Assembly: GCA_050952125.1 (NCBI GenBank) | Contig: JBMNKK010000003.1 | Location: 434,001-498,000 of the forward strand | DNA from: UBA3951 sp050952125 | Lineage (GTDB): Bacteria; Bacillota; Sulfobacillia; Fermentithermobacillales; Fermentithermobacillaceae | Direction: 5' to 3' | Length of the DNA stretch: 64,000 nucleotides | Shown: piece by piece, positions 51,354-59,045 of the stretch | Position numbering within the stretch: position 1 is the stretch's first letter | Layout of the letters: every line of letters begins with the position of its first letter | Notes under the pieces: model-generated | What the model saw: only the letters and a program-made list of their open reading frames with translations | Database searches by the model: none | What the model was told of the DNA's origin: nothing | Made by a program: the position numbers and the translations under genes

Positions 51354-51623
51354 ATGGACAGCCGATATTGCGAGATGCTTCACAGAATCATGGAGCTGCA
51401 GTTCATCACTGTAGAGCTCAATCTTTTCCTTGATACACATCCTGGCGACGAGAGGGCTCTATGCGATTTCATAGCCGCCTCGGAAGAGCTCATGGAAGCC
51501 AAGCATGAGTTCGAGGCAGCCTTTCATCCGCTCCTCAACTTCGGTCTGGGCCGCGCTTCAAATGGCTGGAACTGGATATGCGATCCGTGGCCTTGGGAAA
51601 TCAACTGGAAGAGGAGGATGTGA
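51354..51623 (+). CDS. cotJB: Spore coat protein CotJB
   Basis: An 89-residue CotJB. MLHRIMELQFITVELNLFLDTHPGDERAL and the C-terminal WNWICDPWPWEINW are the family pattern. It is the second gene of the cotJ operon, two bases after the cotJA stop with GGAGG eight bases before its ATG. CotJB is needed with CotJA and CotJC for the inner coat layer in endospores. Confidence 0.93.
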   Translation: MDSRYCEMLHRIMELQFITVELNLFLDTHPGDERALCDFIAASEELMEAKHEFEAAFHPLLNFGLGRASNGWNWICDPWPWEINWKRRM

Positions 51624-51627
51624 AGAT

Positions 51628-52254
51628 ATGTGGGTCTACCAGAAGATGCTTCAGTACCCGGCCGGCGTAACCACTACTTGCCCGCGCCTGGCCAAGGACA
51701 TCATAACCCAGTACGGCGGCCCGGACGGTGAGCTGGCCGCTTCAATGCGCTACCTAACGCAGAGATACTCCATGCCCATCCCTCAAGCCAAGGCCGTCCT
51801 TACCGACATCGGAACCGAAGAACTCGCGCACATGGAGATCGTGGCGACTCTGGTCTACCAGCTTGTAAGAGACGCCTCCGTCGAGGAGATAATTGAAGCC
51901 GGCCTTGACGGCTACTACTCAGATCACGATAAGGGCCTGTATTTTGTCAACGCCGAAGGGGTTCCGTGGACTGCCGCGTACATTCAGTCAAAGGGCTGCC
52001 CAATAACTGACATTCACGAAGACATGGCGGCCGAGCAGAAGGCCCGCTCGACTTACGAGTATCTCATACAGATCTCAGAAGCATTCGGCGACCACGCGGT
52101 AACCGACACGCTGAGGTTTCTCTGGCAGAGGGAAATCGTGCACTTCCAGAGGTTCGGCGAAGTCCTCAACTTGCTTCATGAGTACTATGAACGCCCTCAC
52201 TGCTTCGATATGAAGGGCTGGAACCCGTACGAGGTCCCGGATAAAACCGAGTAG
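51628..52254 (+). CDS. cotJC: CotJC, manganese catalase-like spore coat protein
   Basis: A 208-residue Mn-catalase-like ferritin fold protein. GGPDGELAASMRYLTQRYSMP, DIGTEELAHMEIVATLVYQL, DMAAEQKARSTYEYL and LWQREIVHFQRF supply the di-manganese Glu and His ligands (EELAHME, EIVHFQ). The start is ATG 51628, ten bases after GGAGG; the frame extends to 51505 inside cotJB. It is the last gene of cotJABC and is followed by a terminator. Expression is expected in the mother cell under sigma-E (family knowledge). Confidence 0.94.
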   Translation: MWVYQKMLQYPAGVTTTCPRLAKDIITQYGGPDGELAASMRYLTQRYSMPIPQAKAVLTDIGTEELAHMEIVATLVYQLVRDASVEEIIEAGLDGYYSDHDKGLYFVNAEGVPWTAAYIQSKGCPITDIHEDMAAEQKARSTYEYLIQISEAFGDHAVTDTLRFLWQREIVHFQRFGEVLNLLHEYYERPHCFDMKGWNPYEVPDKTE

Positions 52255-52324
52255 GCTCGAGTTCCTTCGTCGGAGAGGCGGAAGGCCCGGTGCCGAAAGA
52301 TGCCTCTTGCGAGCAAACCGTCGA

Positions 52325-52353
52325 AAGGGCGGGACCGATCCCGCCCTTCCCTT
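52325..52353. terminator. Bidirectional terminator between cotJC and the C_GCAxxG_C_C gene
   Basis: AAAGGGCGGGA and TCCCGCCCTT form an 8- to 10-base-pair stem with a CCGA loop (core 52327-52346) that ends the cotJ transcript and, on the other strand, the convergent gene (stop 52352). Flanking AAA/TTCCCTT gives partial T-tracts each way. Confidence 0.7.
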
Positions 52354-52831
52354 ACTGCTGTTCGCTATCTGCGGTCGCGGCTATCGCGGCCAGGATCGCG
52401 ACCTCTATGGCCGCTCTGCATTTGTCCTTCCTGAAGCCGCCCGTGGCATACCTCTGTGCGCCGCCATCCGCCCCTAAGGTAAAGCCAATGATCTCGCGGC
52501 ACTGAGTCGTGCCGATTTCATCTCTGAAGCGCCGGACGATCTCCTGGCCAAATCTGTAGCAGAGGCCCTTCTTCTCCTCGTCTTCGGGCTCCGTCCTCCC
52601 AACTTTCAACCCCAAAGCCACGATGGCCCCCGTGAGAGCGCCGCAGGTTTCGCCCGACCTGGCGACTCCGCCGCCCAATCCCGTCACGTATGAAGTGCTG
52701 CAGTGCAGCTGCCAGTATTTTGCCAACGCCCACAATGCTGTCTCGGCACAGTTGTAACCTCTAGTGTGTATAGATTGAGCCTCTTCCAGCAGCGTGCCTA
52801 TATTGTCAGGTCTTCCGTTCACTAAACCCAT
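52352..52831 (-). CDS. C_GCAxxG_C_C family protein
   Basis: A 159-residue protein with the conserved cysteine pattern of the C_GCAxxG_C_C family: GYNCAETALWA near the N-terminus, GGGVARSGETCGALTGAIVALG in the middle, a Cys in KGLCYRFGQE, and Cys residues in GTTQCREIIG and KDKCRAAI. The family is widely linked to redox or metal-binding roles and its reaction is not known. It lies head to tail after the DUF362 gene with a 10-base gap, so the two iron/redox-type proteins are probably co-transcribed. Confidence 0.9.
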   Translation of the reverse strand: MGLVNGRPDNIGTLLEEAQSIHTRGYNCAETALWALAKYWQLHCSTSYVTGLGGGVARSGETCGALTGAIVALGLKVGRTEPEDEEKKGLCYRFGQEIVRRFRDEIGTTQCREIIGFTLGADGGAQRYATGGFRKDKCRAAIEVAILAAIAATADSEQQ

Positions 52832-52841
52832 TCCTCTCTTT

Positions 52842-54029
52842 CTATCTCCTATTCATGGAGTCAAGAAACCTGTCCACAAACCTGGCGACCGCCCCCAAAT
52901 GCAGGCTTATCGCTCCCGACGGGCACATCTCGTGACAGCAATAGCATCTTATGCACCGGCCGTCTGCGATCACTGCTTTCTTCTCAGGCGATATCGAGAT
53001 CACCTGAGGCGGGCACGACCTCTGACACTGTGCGCAACCCGTGCACTTGGACTCATCGACCACCGGCTTCGCCGTAACGGATCTCCTGGCAGCCCCGGCA
53101 AAGCGCAGGACAGACCGGGACGGCCCGCCCGCGGGAAGCCGGAAATCGCTAACCCCTATCGACTCGATGGAATCTCCAAGGATTGTGATGTCCTCTCGCC
53201 TGACGGCTCCAATCCCAAGTTCTGAAGCAGCCGCAAGATAGGGCACTCTCATCGGATCCACTCCGGCCGTCAACAAAGCCACGGCGTCGACCGCCACGGG
53301 GTCGCAAGAAGCTATGATGGCGCCGAATTGGCGGGGCCTGCCGTGGGACGGTCCGTCGCCGTCCATGGCAACAACCGCGTCAAGAACTGATACAGCCGGC
53401 CGGACGGCCGCTATGAGGTCGAGAAGCATCAGGGAAAACTCTTCTGCACTCTGAAAGCGCAGGTGCATCCTTGCCTTCAGGGTACCGGGTATGCAGCCGA
53501 AGAGGTTCTTCACGGCTCCGGTATACGTCATTAAGCCGTGCGTCTTCATCTTGGGGATGTTGATTATGTGTGACGATTCCACAACCTGCCGGGCCAAGAT
53601 GAACTCTTTGCAGACCCGGCCGTTTGGATGGCTCACCGGCACTTCGTCATCGAAGGAGACCACTTCAACGGAACACTCTTTACAAGCTGCAGCGATACCC
53701 GAGACCTCGGCCGCTCTTCTCGTGTCGCCTCGCCCCGGGCTGTCTCCCGCGATTACCTCTACAGCAACGTCCTTCGCCGCGTGGGCAATCGCCCTCACCA
53801 CTTCAGGGTGGGTCGTAATGGAGGCCTCCGGCGTCGATGGCGATAGGATGTTAGGTTTCAGAAGGCATGTCCCGCCTCCGGACAAAATGCTATCCAGCCC
53901 GCCTAGAAGGTGAAGCGCTTCAAAGACCGCACTCTCAACAGCACTGCGGTCGTAGGACTGACACCTTACTAGCGCCACACGGGAATTGCCCACTTTGCGG
54001 CACCCCACTTTCGAAATCCGTCTCATCAT
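52842..54029 (-). CDS. DUF362 domain 4Fe-4S protein
   Basis: A 395-residue protein. Residues about 15-310 form the DUF362 domain (LLKPNILSPSTPEASITTHPEVV, INIPKMKTHGLMTYTGAVKNLFG). The C-terminus has two ferredoxin clusters, CTGCAQCQRSCPPQ and CIRCYCCHEMCPSGA; the second reads CxxCxxCxxxC and the first ends in CxxxCP, giving a bacterial-type 2[4Fe-4S] set. The role is probably electron transfer linked to an unknown substrate. It sits upstream of the C_GCAxxG_C_C gene. The start could be ATG 54029 or the next codon. Confidence 0.9.
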   Translation of the reverse strand: MMRRISKVGCRKVGNSRVALVRCQSYDRSAVESAVFEALHLLGGLDSILSGGGTCLLKPNILSPSTPEASITTHPEVVRAIAHAAKDVAVEVIAGDSPGRGDTRRAAEVSGIAAACKECSVEVVSFDDEVPVSHPNGRVCKEFILARQVVESSHIINIPKMKTHGLMTYTGAVKNLFGCIPGTLKARMHLRFQSAEEFSLMLLDLIAAVRPAVSVLDAVVAMDGDGPSHGRPRQFGAIIASCDPVAVDAVALLTAGVDPMRVPYLAAASELGIGAVRREDITILGDSIESIGVSDFRLPAGGPSRSVLRFAGAARRSVTAKPVVDESKCTGCAQCQRSCPPQVISISPEKKAVIADGRCIRCYCCHEMCPSGAISLHLGAVARFVDRFLDSMNRR

Positions 54030-54373
54030 ATCATCTAGATCCTGAAGGGAAAATCCAAAGAAGGCACGAACACTTCACACTGGAGCGACTAGTTGCGCAT
54101 GTGCAACATTGGTCGCCCTGACCCGAGGGCGATCGCGACACCGGCATCGTAGTGGTTGGTCACAGTCCGTTAGACAGCAGGAAACCAGAATCGCCGAGAA
54201 GTTGTGATCTCCTTTCAGTTGCCTCAGCTGTCGGACTATCCCCACCGCTACCTCCATAGGCCGGTGCCGTGCCGGAACTTTCATGTGGAGGTGATTGCCG
54301 GGCACATTCCGTTCTAATCCTGCTATTTCACACTTATGCTTTCTCGAGAGTCAAAACGGAGGTGAACCCAAGA
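54030..54373. other. Gap upstream of cassette B
   Basis: 344 bases between the divergent DUF362 and cassette B starts. It holds the possible transposase remnant and a near-palindrome, GTTGCGCATGTGCAAC, at about 54091-54106. I see no riboswitch like the one before cassette A and no clear -35/-10 pair. The last 20 bases contain the Shine-Dalgarno GGAGGTG of the first cassette B gene. Confidence 0.4.
54150..54345 (-). pseudogene. Decayed IS200/IS605-type TnpA fragment (tentative)
   Basis: A short minus-strand reading frame in the gap before cassette B reads HKCEIAGLERNVPGNHLHM, then KVPARHRPMEVAVG and IVRQLRQLKG. This parallels the core of Y1 transposases, where an HUH motif (HVHL in MPDHVHLLV) is followed by a proline-containing loop and then a KG-ended helix. 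Here HLH would be the HUH pair. The catalytic Tyr helix and both ends are missing, and an indel is needed before LKG. No flanking hairpins are clear. It is a remnant at best, and the match rests on a short segment. Confidence 0.4.
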
Positions 54374-55210
54374 GTGTCTCTATTATTGGCAGCTGCCGCT
54401 GAGGCGCCAAAAGTGCCTAGGTGGGGTATCTTTGTGGACGTTGAAGGAGCCGTCTCAGGCGTCATAACGGCTCTCGTCCTCATGGTTCTTACCTGGTACT
54501 TCGTCACTGCGGCCCGTGCGGGGCGTCCGATGCCCGAGATAAGGAAGCTGGCGGGCCTAGATGCCATCGACGAGGCCATCGGGAGAGCCACCGAAATGGG
54601 GCGTCCCGTGTTTCTCGCTAACAGGACTGCAGGAGTCGGAAGTGTTCACTCGTTTGCCCTATGGGGATATATGGGTTACGTCGCCAAACTCTGCGCCCAA
54701 TATGACACGAACTTCGTCAACATCGCCGGCGACTACCTGGCCGCCGCCGTGAACGAAGAGGTCATCAAGCAATCATACCTCGAAGCCGGCCGCCCGGACG
54801 CTTTCAAACCCGACACGGTACGTTACGTCCCCGGAGACCAGTGGGCGTGGACTTCCGCGACATCGGGAATGTTGAAGCGCGAACGTCCCGCGACCACGAT
54901 GTGGATCGGTTACTTCTACGCCGAATCGATGACCCTATCTGAGGTCGGCGCACAGATCGGCGCTATTCAGATCGCTGCTACCACCAACACGGCTCAGCTG
55001 CCCTTCTTCATCGCCGCCTGCGACTACACGCTGATCGGAGAAGAAGAGTACGCTGCCAGCGCCTACCTATCCAAGGAACCCATGCTTACAGGCACCCTTG
55101 TTGCCGAAGACGTGGGCAAAGTCATTGTGGCTGCAGTGGTTGTCCTTGGCGTGATCGCCCAACTTGCGTCGCCTGAAGCCAACTTTGTCTCCAAAATGCT
55201 GAAATTCTAG
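54374..55210 (+). CDS. Cassette B gene 1: DUF6754-like membrane-anchored protein
   Basis: A 278-residue protein with an N-terminal transmembrane helix (VITALVLMVLTWYFVTA), a soluble domain and a C-terminal hydrophobic helix (VIVAAVVVLGVIAQLAS). The signature GLDAIDEAIGRATEMGR and the late motif QLPFFIAACDYTLIGEEEYAA match gene 1 of cassette A. About 30 extra N-terminal residues (VSLLLAAAAEAPKVPRWG) precede the anchor and may be a second short hydrophobic segment. The start is GTG 54374 with GGAGGTG eight bases upstream; a 35-codon extension to 54269 is not supported. Function unknown. Confidence 0.85.
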   Translation: MSLLLAAAAEAPKVPRWGIFVDVEGAVSGVITALVLMVLTWYFVTAARAGRPMPEIRKLAGLDAIDEAIGRATEMGRPVFLANRTAGVGSVHSFALWGYMGYVAKLCAQYDTNFVNIAGDYLAAAVNEEVIKQSYLEAGRPDAFKPDTVRYVPGDQWAWTSATSGMLKRERPATTMWIGYFYAESMTLSEVGAQIGAIQIAATTNTAQLPFFIAACDYTLIGEEEYAASAYLSKEPMLTGTLVAEDVGKVIVAAVVVLGVIAQLASPEANFVSKMLKF

Positions 55211-55230
55211 GCGGAGGAGGTGCGAAAGAG

Positions 55231-55866
55231 TTGAAAAGACAGGTACCGGCTATCATAACGACCGTTACGGGAACCATAGTGTTCCTGTCGATCATATTGT
55301 TCAAAACCGATGCGGCAGGTTGGCCGGGGCAATTTGACCGCATGCGCCAGTTCATGGCCGCCGTCATGATGTTCATGGGCATGGCAAACATGATGAGAGT
55401 GCACGGCAGCGCCATCCGGAAAAAGGATAGGAACTGGATGTTCTCCGCGTGGCTCCTCGTGATCATGTTCGCCTACGCTATTTTCGGAATGGCCGTCGGG
55501 AACAAGAACGAGACCTACAGATGGTTTTACAACGCATTCATTCCTCCGATCAACTCGACAATGTACGCTATGGTAGCCTTTTATCTCACATCGGCATCCT
55601 ACAAAGCCTTCAGGGCCAAGACACTTGACGCAGCCCTCATGATGGCATGCGCCGTATGGGTAATGCTCTCAAACGTACCGGTAGGCGACATGCTGTGGAG
55701 TTCGGAGTCGTGGTTGGGCGGCATGGCCGGAGTTAGAGACTGGATCGTATCGGTGCCCAATTCGGCAGTATCCCGAGGAATCGCCGTGGGCAGCTTCCTG
55801 GGTGGTTTCGCGACTCAGCTTAGGGTTTTCCTGGGCATTGAGCGGCGCCACCTGGGCCAGGGTTAG
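55231..55866 (+). CDS. Cassette B gene 2: polytopic membrane protein
   Basis: A 211-residue protein with about six hydrophobic helices, paralogous to 20479-21102. The basic NW loop (RKKDRNWMFSAW), FYLTSASYKAFRAKT and the C-terminal RGIAVGSFLGGFATQLRVFLGIERR correspond to RRAPNWEASLML, ITSASYRAFKVKD and RGITIGGALGAIALSLRVLLGLER in cassette A. It starts with TTG ten bases after GGAGG, 20 bases downstream of gene 1. Probably a subunit of the inferred complex. Confidence 0.84.
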   Translation: MKRQVPAIITTVTGTIVFLSIILFKTDAAGWPGQFDRMRQFMAAVMMFMGMANMMRVHGSAIRKKDRNWMFSAWLLVIMFAYAIFGMAVGNKNETYRWFYNAFIPPINSTMYAMVAFYLTSASYKAFRAKTLDAALMMACAVWVMLSNVPVGDMLWSSESWLGGMAGVRDWIVSVPNSAVSRGIAVGSFLGGFATQLRVFLGIERRHLGQG

Positions 55867-55884
55867 GAAGGGGGGCCAAACACA

Positions 55885-56715
55885 ATGCTGGAGAAACTCA
55901 ACAATCTCGACTCAAGATGGATGTATCTTGCTCTGGTAATCGTGCTGGTCATCCCTATTGTGAAACCCATCGGGATGTCCATCTCGATCAATAAGGACCT
56001 CACTCAGAGGATGTACGACTTCATTGAGAACCTGCCGTCCGGCAGCCTCATAATGTTCGATATCGCTTCCAGTTCCTCTTCGGACACCGAGATCACGCCC
56101 ATGATATATGCCGTTATGGAGCATATGGCGCAAAAAGGGCACAAACTCCTGGTAGCGGGCCAGTGGGAGTCCGGACTGACTTACTGGAGCCCCAAAATCG
56201 ATGCCAGAGCTGCCGAGTATGGCTGGACCTACGGTGTCGACTACGTCAACATCGGTTTCAAAGCGGGCGGTACCGCCACCTGGCGAGCCATCGGACAGGA
56301 TTTCTGGAAAGGCGCCGTGGGCGTGGATATCAACGGAACCCCGTTTGAGGATCTCCCGATCATGTCGCGCATCAAGAAAATCGACGCCGACACGATCGAC
56401 CTTATCGTTATCTACGAGTCCGGTTCACCCGGCATGGAGACGTGGATCACCTATTTCCCGACCGTCGCTCTATGCAAGGGCTCAGTGGCCGCGGAGATCT
56501 CCAGTTCGGTAAGGTACATTCCCACCGGACAGCTTAAGGGGCTTATCCCAGGAATGAGGGGTGCCGCCGAGTACGAGAAACTCGTCAACAGGGCCGGCGT
56601 CGCAACCCAGCTCATGGACGCTCAGAGCATGTCTCACATTCTGGTGGTCTTGCTCATCGCTCTGGGCAACATCGCCTACTTCGGATCCAAGAAGAAATCG
56701 GCCAGGGGCCGCTAA
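55885..56715 (+). CDS. Cassette B gene 3: protein anchored at both ends, large soluble domain
   Basis: A 276-residue protein, paralogous to 19637-20482. N-terminal anchor WMYLALVIVLVIPIVKPIG, soluble domain about 40-245, C-terminal anchor ILVVLLIALGNIAYFGS followed by a basic tail (KKKSARGR). Shared patches are LPSGS, GVDYVNIGFKAGGT, TGQLKGLIPGMRGAAEYE and TQLMDAQSMSHIL. The soluble part alternates beta and alpha segments as in a Rossmann-like fold, but no nucleotide-binding glycine loop is clear. ATG start 18 bases after gene 2. Confidence 0.85.
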   Translation: MLEKLNNLDSRWMYLALVIVLVIPIVKPIGMSISINKDLTQRMYDFIENLPSGSLIMFDIASSSSSDTEITPMIYAVMEHMAQKGHKLLVAGQWESGLTYWSPKIDARAAEYGWTYGVDYVNIGFKAGGTATWRAIGQDFWKGAVGVDINGTPFEDLPIMSRIKKIDADTIDLIVIYESGSPGMETWITYFPTVALCKGSVAAEISSSVRYIPTGQLKGLIPGMRGAAEYEKLVNRAGVATQLMDAQSMSHILVVLLIALGNIAYFGSKKKSARGR

Positions 56716-56730
56716 AGGAGGGAGAGAAAA

Positions 56731-57339
56731 GTGACACCGGAAGTTCAAACGTGGATAGGGGTCATCGCGACCCTCGGTATTTTCTCCTTCCTTATCAAGG
56801 AGAATCCGTTCTACCGCTTCTTCGAGTACACCGTCATCGGGTTGTCCGCAGCACACACCGTAGTCATGACCTGGGACAACTACACCAAGCCTTTCTGGAC
56901 CAACGGCATCATGAAAGGCGAGTACTACCTCCTGATACCGGGAGCCGTCGCGGTGCTGTACTACTTCAGGTACGCGCCCGCCAAGTATCAATGGCTCTAC
57001 AGGTATCCTCTGGCTCTTATCATGGGGTACGACATAGGTTACAACCTTGCATACGATCCCCGTCCTTTCATGGTTCAGTTAAGAGGTACATTTGAAGGCC
57101 TGAAGGACTTCAACAGCTTCATATACCTCGCCATATTCTTCGGTGTCGTCGTGTACTTCATATTCACGTTCGGCAACAAGAACAAGGGGATAGAGGGTAC
57201 GCGAAGCCTCGCTCGCTACGCCATGATGATGTACTTCGGCGTCGCGTTCGGGAATACAGTCCAAGGGCGTTTCTCGCTCCTCCTCGGTAGGCTCCTGTTC
57301 CTCCTGGGAGACTGGCTCGGATTGGTCAAACTGGGTTGA
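56731..57339 (+). CDS. Cassette B gene 4: polytopic membrane protein
   Basis: A 202-residue protein with about six hydrophobic helices, paralogous to 19010-19636. IKENPFYRFFEYTVIGLSAAHTVV corresponds to FKENKFYTYTEHIYVGFGAAQALI, and the C-terminal SLARYAMMMYFGV...LLGRLLFLLGDWLG to AGRATMMIAFG...FLLGRWLPII. It starts with GTG behind AAAGGAGGG, 15 bases after gene 3, and closes cassette B. A GC-rich hairpin follows at 57406. Confidence 0.84.
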   Translation: MTPEVQTWIGVIATLGIFSFLIKENPFYRFFEYTVIGLSAAHTVVMTWDNYTKPFWTNGIMKGEYYLLIPGAVAVLYYFRYAPAKYQWLYRYPLALIMGYDIGYNLAYDPRPFMVQLRGTFEGLKDFNSFIYLAIFFGVVVYFIFTFGNKNKGIEGTRSLARYAMMMYFGVAFGNTVQGRFSLLLGRLLFLLGDWLGLVKLG

Positions 57340-57405
57340 GCATCGGGTAGTTTGGTTCGCGGAGCCTACACCCTGAAGTAGGAGGAGATCCGCGCTATGG
57401 CGAAT

Positions 57406-57433
57406 AGCCCCGGGGACGGAAGATCCCGGGGCT
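57406..57433 (+). terminator. Possible terminator after cassette B
   Basis: AGCCCCGGG (57406-57414) and CCCGGGGCT (57425-57433) are perfect inverted repeats with a 10-base loop, between cassette B and the PLP enzyme gene. No T-tract follows (CTCTCCATT), so it may be only partial. Confidence 0.5.
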
Positions 57434-57513
57434 CTCCATTGGAGTGTCCGGCTCGGTCTATTCATGGAGAGATTGCCGGTATGTTCGATGCCGGAACGAT
57501 GCGGAGGAATCAC

Positions 57514-58554
57514 ATGAATGCCGATTGGACTCAAAAAGACTTGCACCGCAGGATGGCCCAACTCGGCGCATTGATGGCCGGACTGCCTCGCGTACGCCTG
57601 GGCTTCTTCCCCACTCCCCTAACCCGGCTTGACAGCATTGGCGCCCTTCTCGGACACGATCGCCTCTATATGAAGCGAGACGACCTTACCGGGGTGTCGC
57701 TGGGCGGGAACAAGGTCAGAGGACTTGAGTTTCTTCTCGGAGAGGCACTGGAACTCGGCGCAACCACCGTTATCACGGGTGGCGGGCTTCAATCAAATCT
57801 TTGCTCCCTTACTGCCGCGGCGTGCGCCAAAGTTGGCCTGGAATGCGTGCTCGTCCACAACGATAGCGAACCCGTCCGCCCCGGCGGCATTCGAGGCAAC
57901 ATGCTTCTGAATCACCTGTTCGGAGCGAAGGAAGTGTTCTTGGGTCCCGTATCTGAAGATGAACGGGCCCGAGCGATGGAATGTCTGGCAAGAGATATCC
58001 GGCGCTCCGGGTCGATACCGTACGTGATCCACAACGGGGCATCGACGCCCACCGGATCCTTGGGGTATCTTGGCGCCTCGCTTGAGGTACTTGAGCAGTC
58101 TCGGAGAGCAGGAACAGCCCTCAAACACGTCGTAATTGTTGGGGCCATGGGCGGGACGGCAGCAGGGTTTGTGTTCGGCGCTGCAATGCTGGGAAGGCCG
58201 TTCCATGTGCACGTCATCAGTGTGGAGTATCCCGAGAGCGAGCTCCGGCGGCGTATGGGCGACCTCTTCTCGGGGCTTGAATCGCTCCTTGGGGTCACCG
58301 CGCCTGCGCCACCTGAGGAGACCATGACGATTCATGACCGCTACCTGGGAGAGGGTTACGGTATACCGACACCCGAATCCGCGACAGCTGCGCGCGCCTT
58401 CGCCCAACGCGAAGGCATCATCCTCGAAAATGTCTACACATCTAAGACCGCTGCAGGCTTCCTCGACTTGGTCGAGAGCGGAGTCATTCCCCGTACCGAA
58501 CCGGCCGCCTGCTTCCACACTGGCGGTATAGGAGCGCTGTTCAGCCAAGACTGA
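57514..58554 (+). CDS. PLP-dependent D-cysteine desulfhydrase/ACC deaminase family enzyme
   Basis: A 346-residue fold-type II PLP enzyme. FFPTPLTRLD, YMKRDDLTGVSLGGNKVRGLEFLL (Schiff-base Lys67 in GGNK), GGGLQSNLCSLTAAACAKVG (substrate-binding S/N loop) and GAMGGTAAGFVFGA (phosphate loop) are typical of DcyD/AcdS-like enzymes. The late CFHTGGIGALF is the usual HTGG motif. It could degrade D-cysteine to pyruvate, H2S and ammonia, or deaminate a related D-amino acid. The start is ATG 57514 with GGAGG six bases upstream. It follows cassette B across a hairpin, so it may be partly co-expressed. Confidence 0.9.
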   Translation: MNADWTQKDLHRRMAQLGALMAGLPRVRLGFFPTPLTRLDSIGALLGHDRLYMKRDDLTGVSLGGNKVRGLEFLLGEALELGATTVITGGGLQSNLCSLTAAACAKVGLECVLVHNDSEPVRPGGIRGNMLLNHLFGAKEVFLGPVSEDERARAMECLARDIRRSGSIPYVIHNGASTPTGSLGYLGASLEVLEQSRRAGTALKHVVIVGAMGGTAAGFVFGAAMLGRPFHVHVISVEYPESELRRRMGDLFSGLESLLGVTAPAPPEETMTIHDRYLGEGYGIPTPESATAARAFAQREGIILENVYTSKTAAGFLDLVESGVIPRTEPAACFHTGGIGALFSQD

Positions 58555-58623
58555 CCGTTGCCACGCTCACCCAAGTTTACGTTTCTCATATTATGTAGAG
58601 ACACTTCTTGGGGAGTGATGAAC

Positions 58624-59043
58624 ATGAACAGCCAGTACAGAGACTATGTCGAGGGCGTGCAACGTGCCATTCAAGACGAGTGCAACACGAGCAGGTTCTA
58701 TCGGCGGCTCGCGGAACAGGTACCGGGGACGCTATGCGGCGACATTTTCGCAACCGCATCGGCCGACGAGTACCGTCACGCGCAGATGCTGGCGGCCTTA
58801 TTGAGCTGCCCCACGCCGTACCTCGCAGAAGATGAGACGCTTTCTGCGGCCGCGATATGCCCGGGAGATCTCCATAAGGCAATAAGCGGCGAGCTGGACG
58901 CCATATGCGAATACGCCGGCCTGGCAGCCATTGCCCCGTCCGCCGAGGCCCGCTCCGTCTTGATGAGCATACTCGGAGATGAGTACGGGCACGCCAGATT
59001 GTTCATGCTGCTGCAAGAGACGGGTCTGTGCTGCACTTGGTGA
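58624..59043 (+). CDS. Ferritin-like domain protein (rubrerythrin-type, no rubredoxin)
   Basis: A 139-residue four-helix protein with two ExxH pairs and their Glu partners: QDECNTSRFYRRLAE, SADEYRHAQML, SGELDAICEYAGLA and GDEYGHARLFML. This spacing is that of a carboxylate-bridged di-iron site, as in the rubrerythrin/YciF-like group. It ends in CCTW and lacks a rubredoxin domain. It may protect against peroxide or bind metal. The start is taken at ATG 58624 (GGGGAG eight bases upstream); ATG 58618 is possible. It converges with hslO, with 2 bases between stops. Confidence 0.75.
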   Translation: MNSQYRDYVEGVQRAIQDECNTSRFYRRLAEQVPGTLCGDIFATASADEYRHAQMLAALLSCPTPYLAEDETLSAAAICPGDLHKAISGELDAICEYAGLAAIAPSAEARSVLMSILGDEYGHARLFMLLQETGLCCTW

Positions 59044-59045
59044 GG

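Noticed and set aside
50651..51355. Repeat-rich Gly/Arg frame antisense to cotJA
   Set aside because: The repeats are the mirror of the Pro/Cys codons of cotJA, which has a strong ribosome site and cotJB/cotJC partners.
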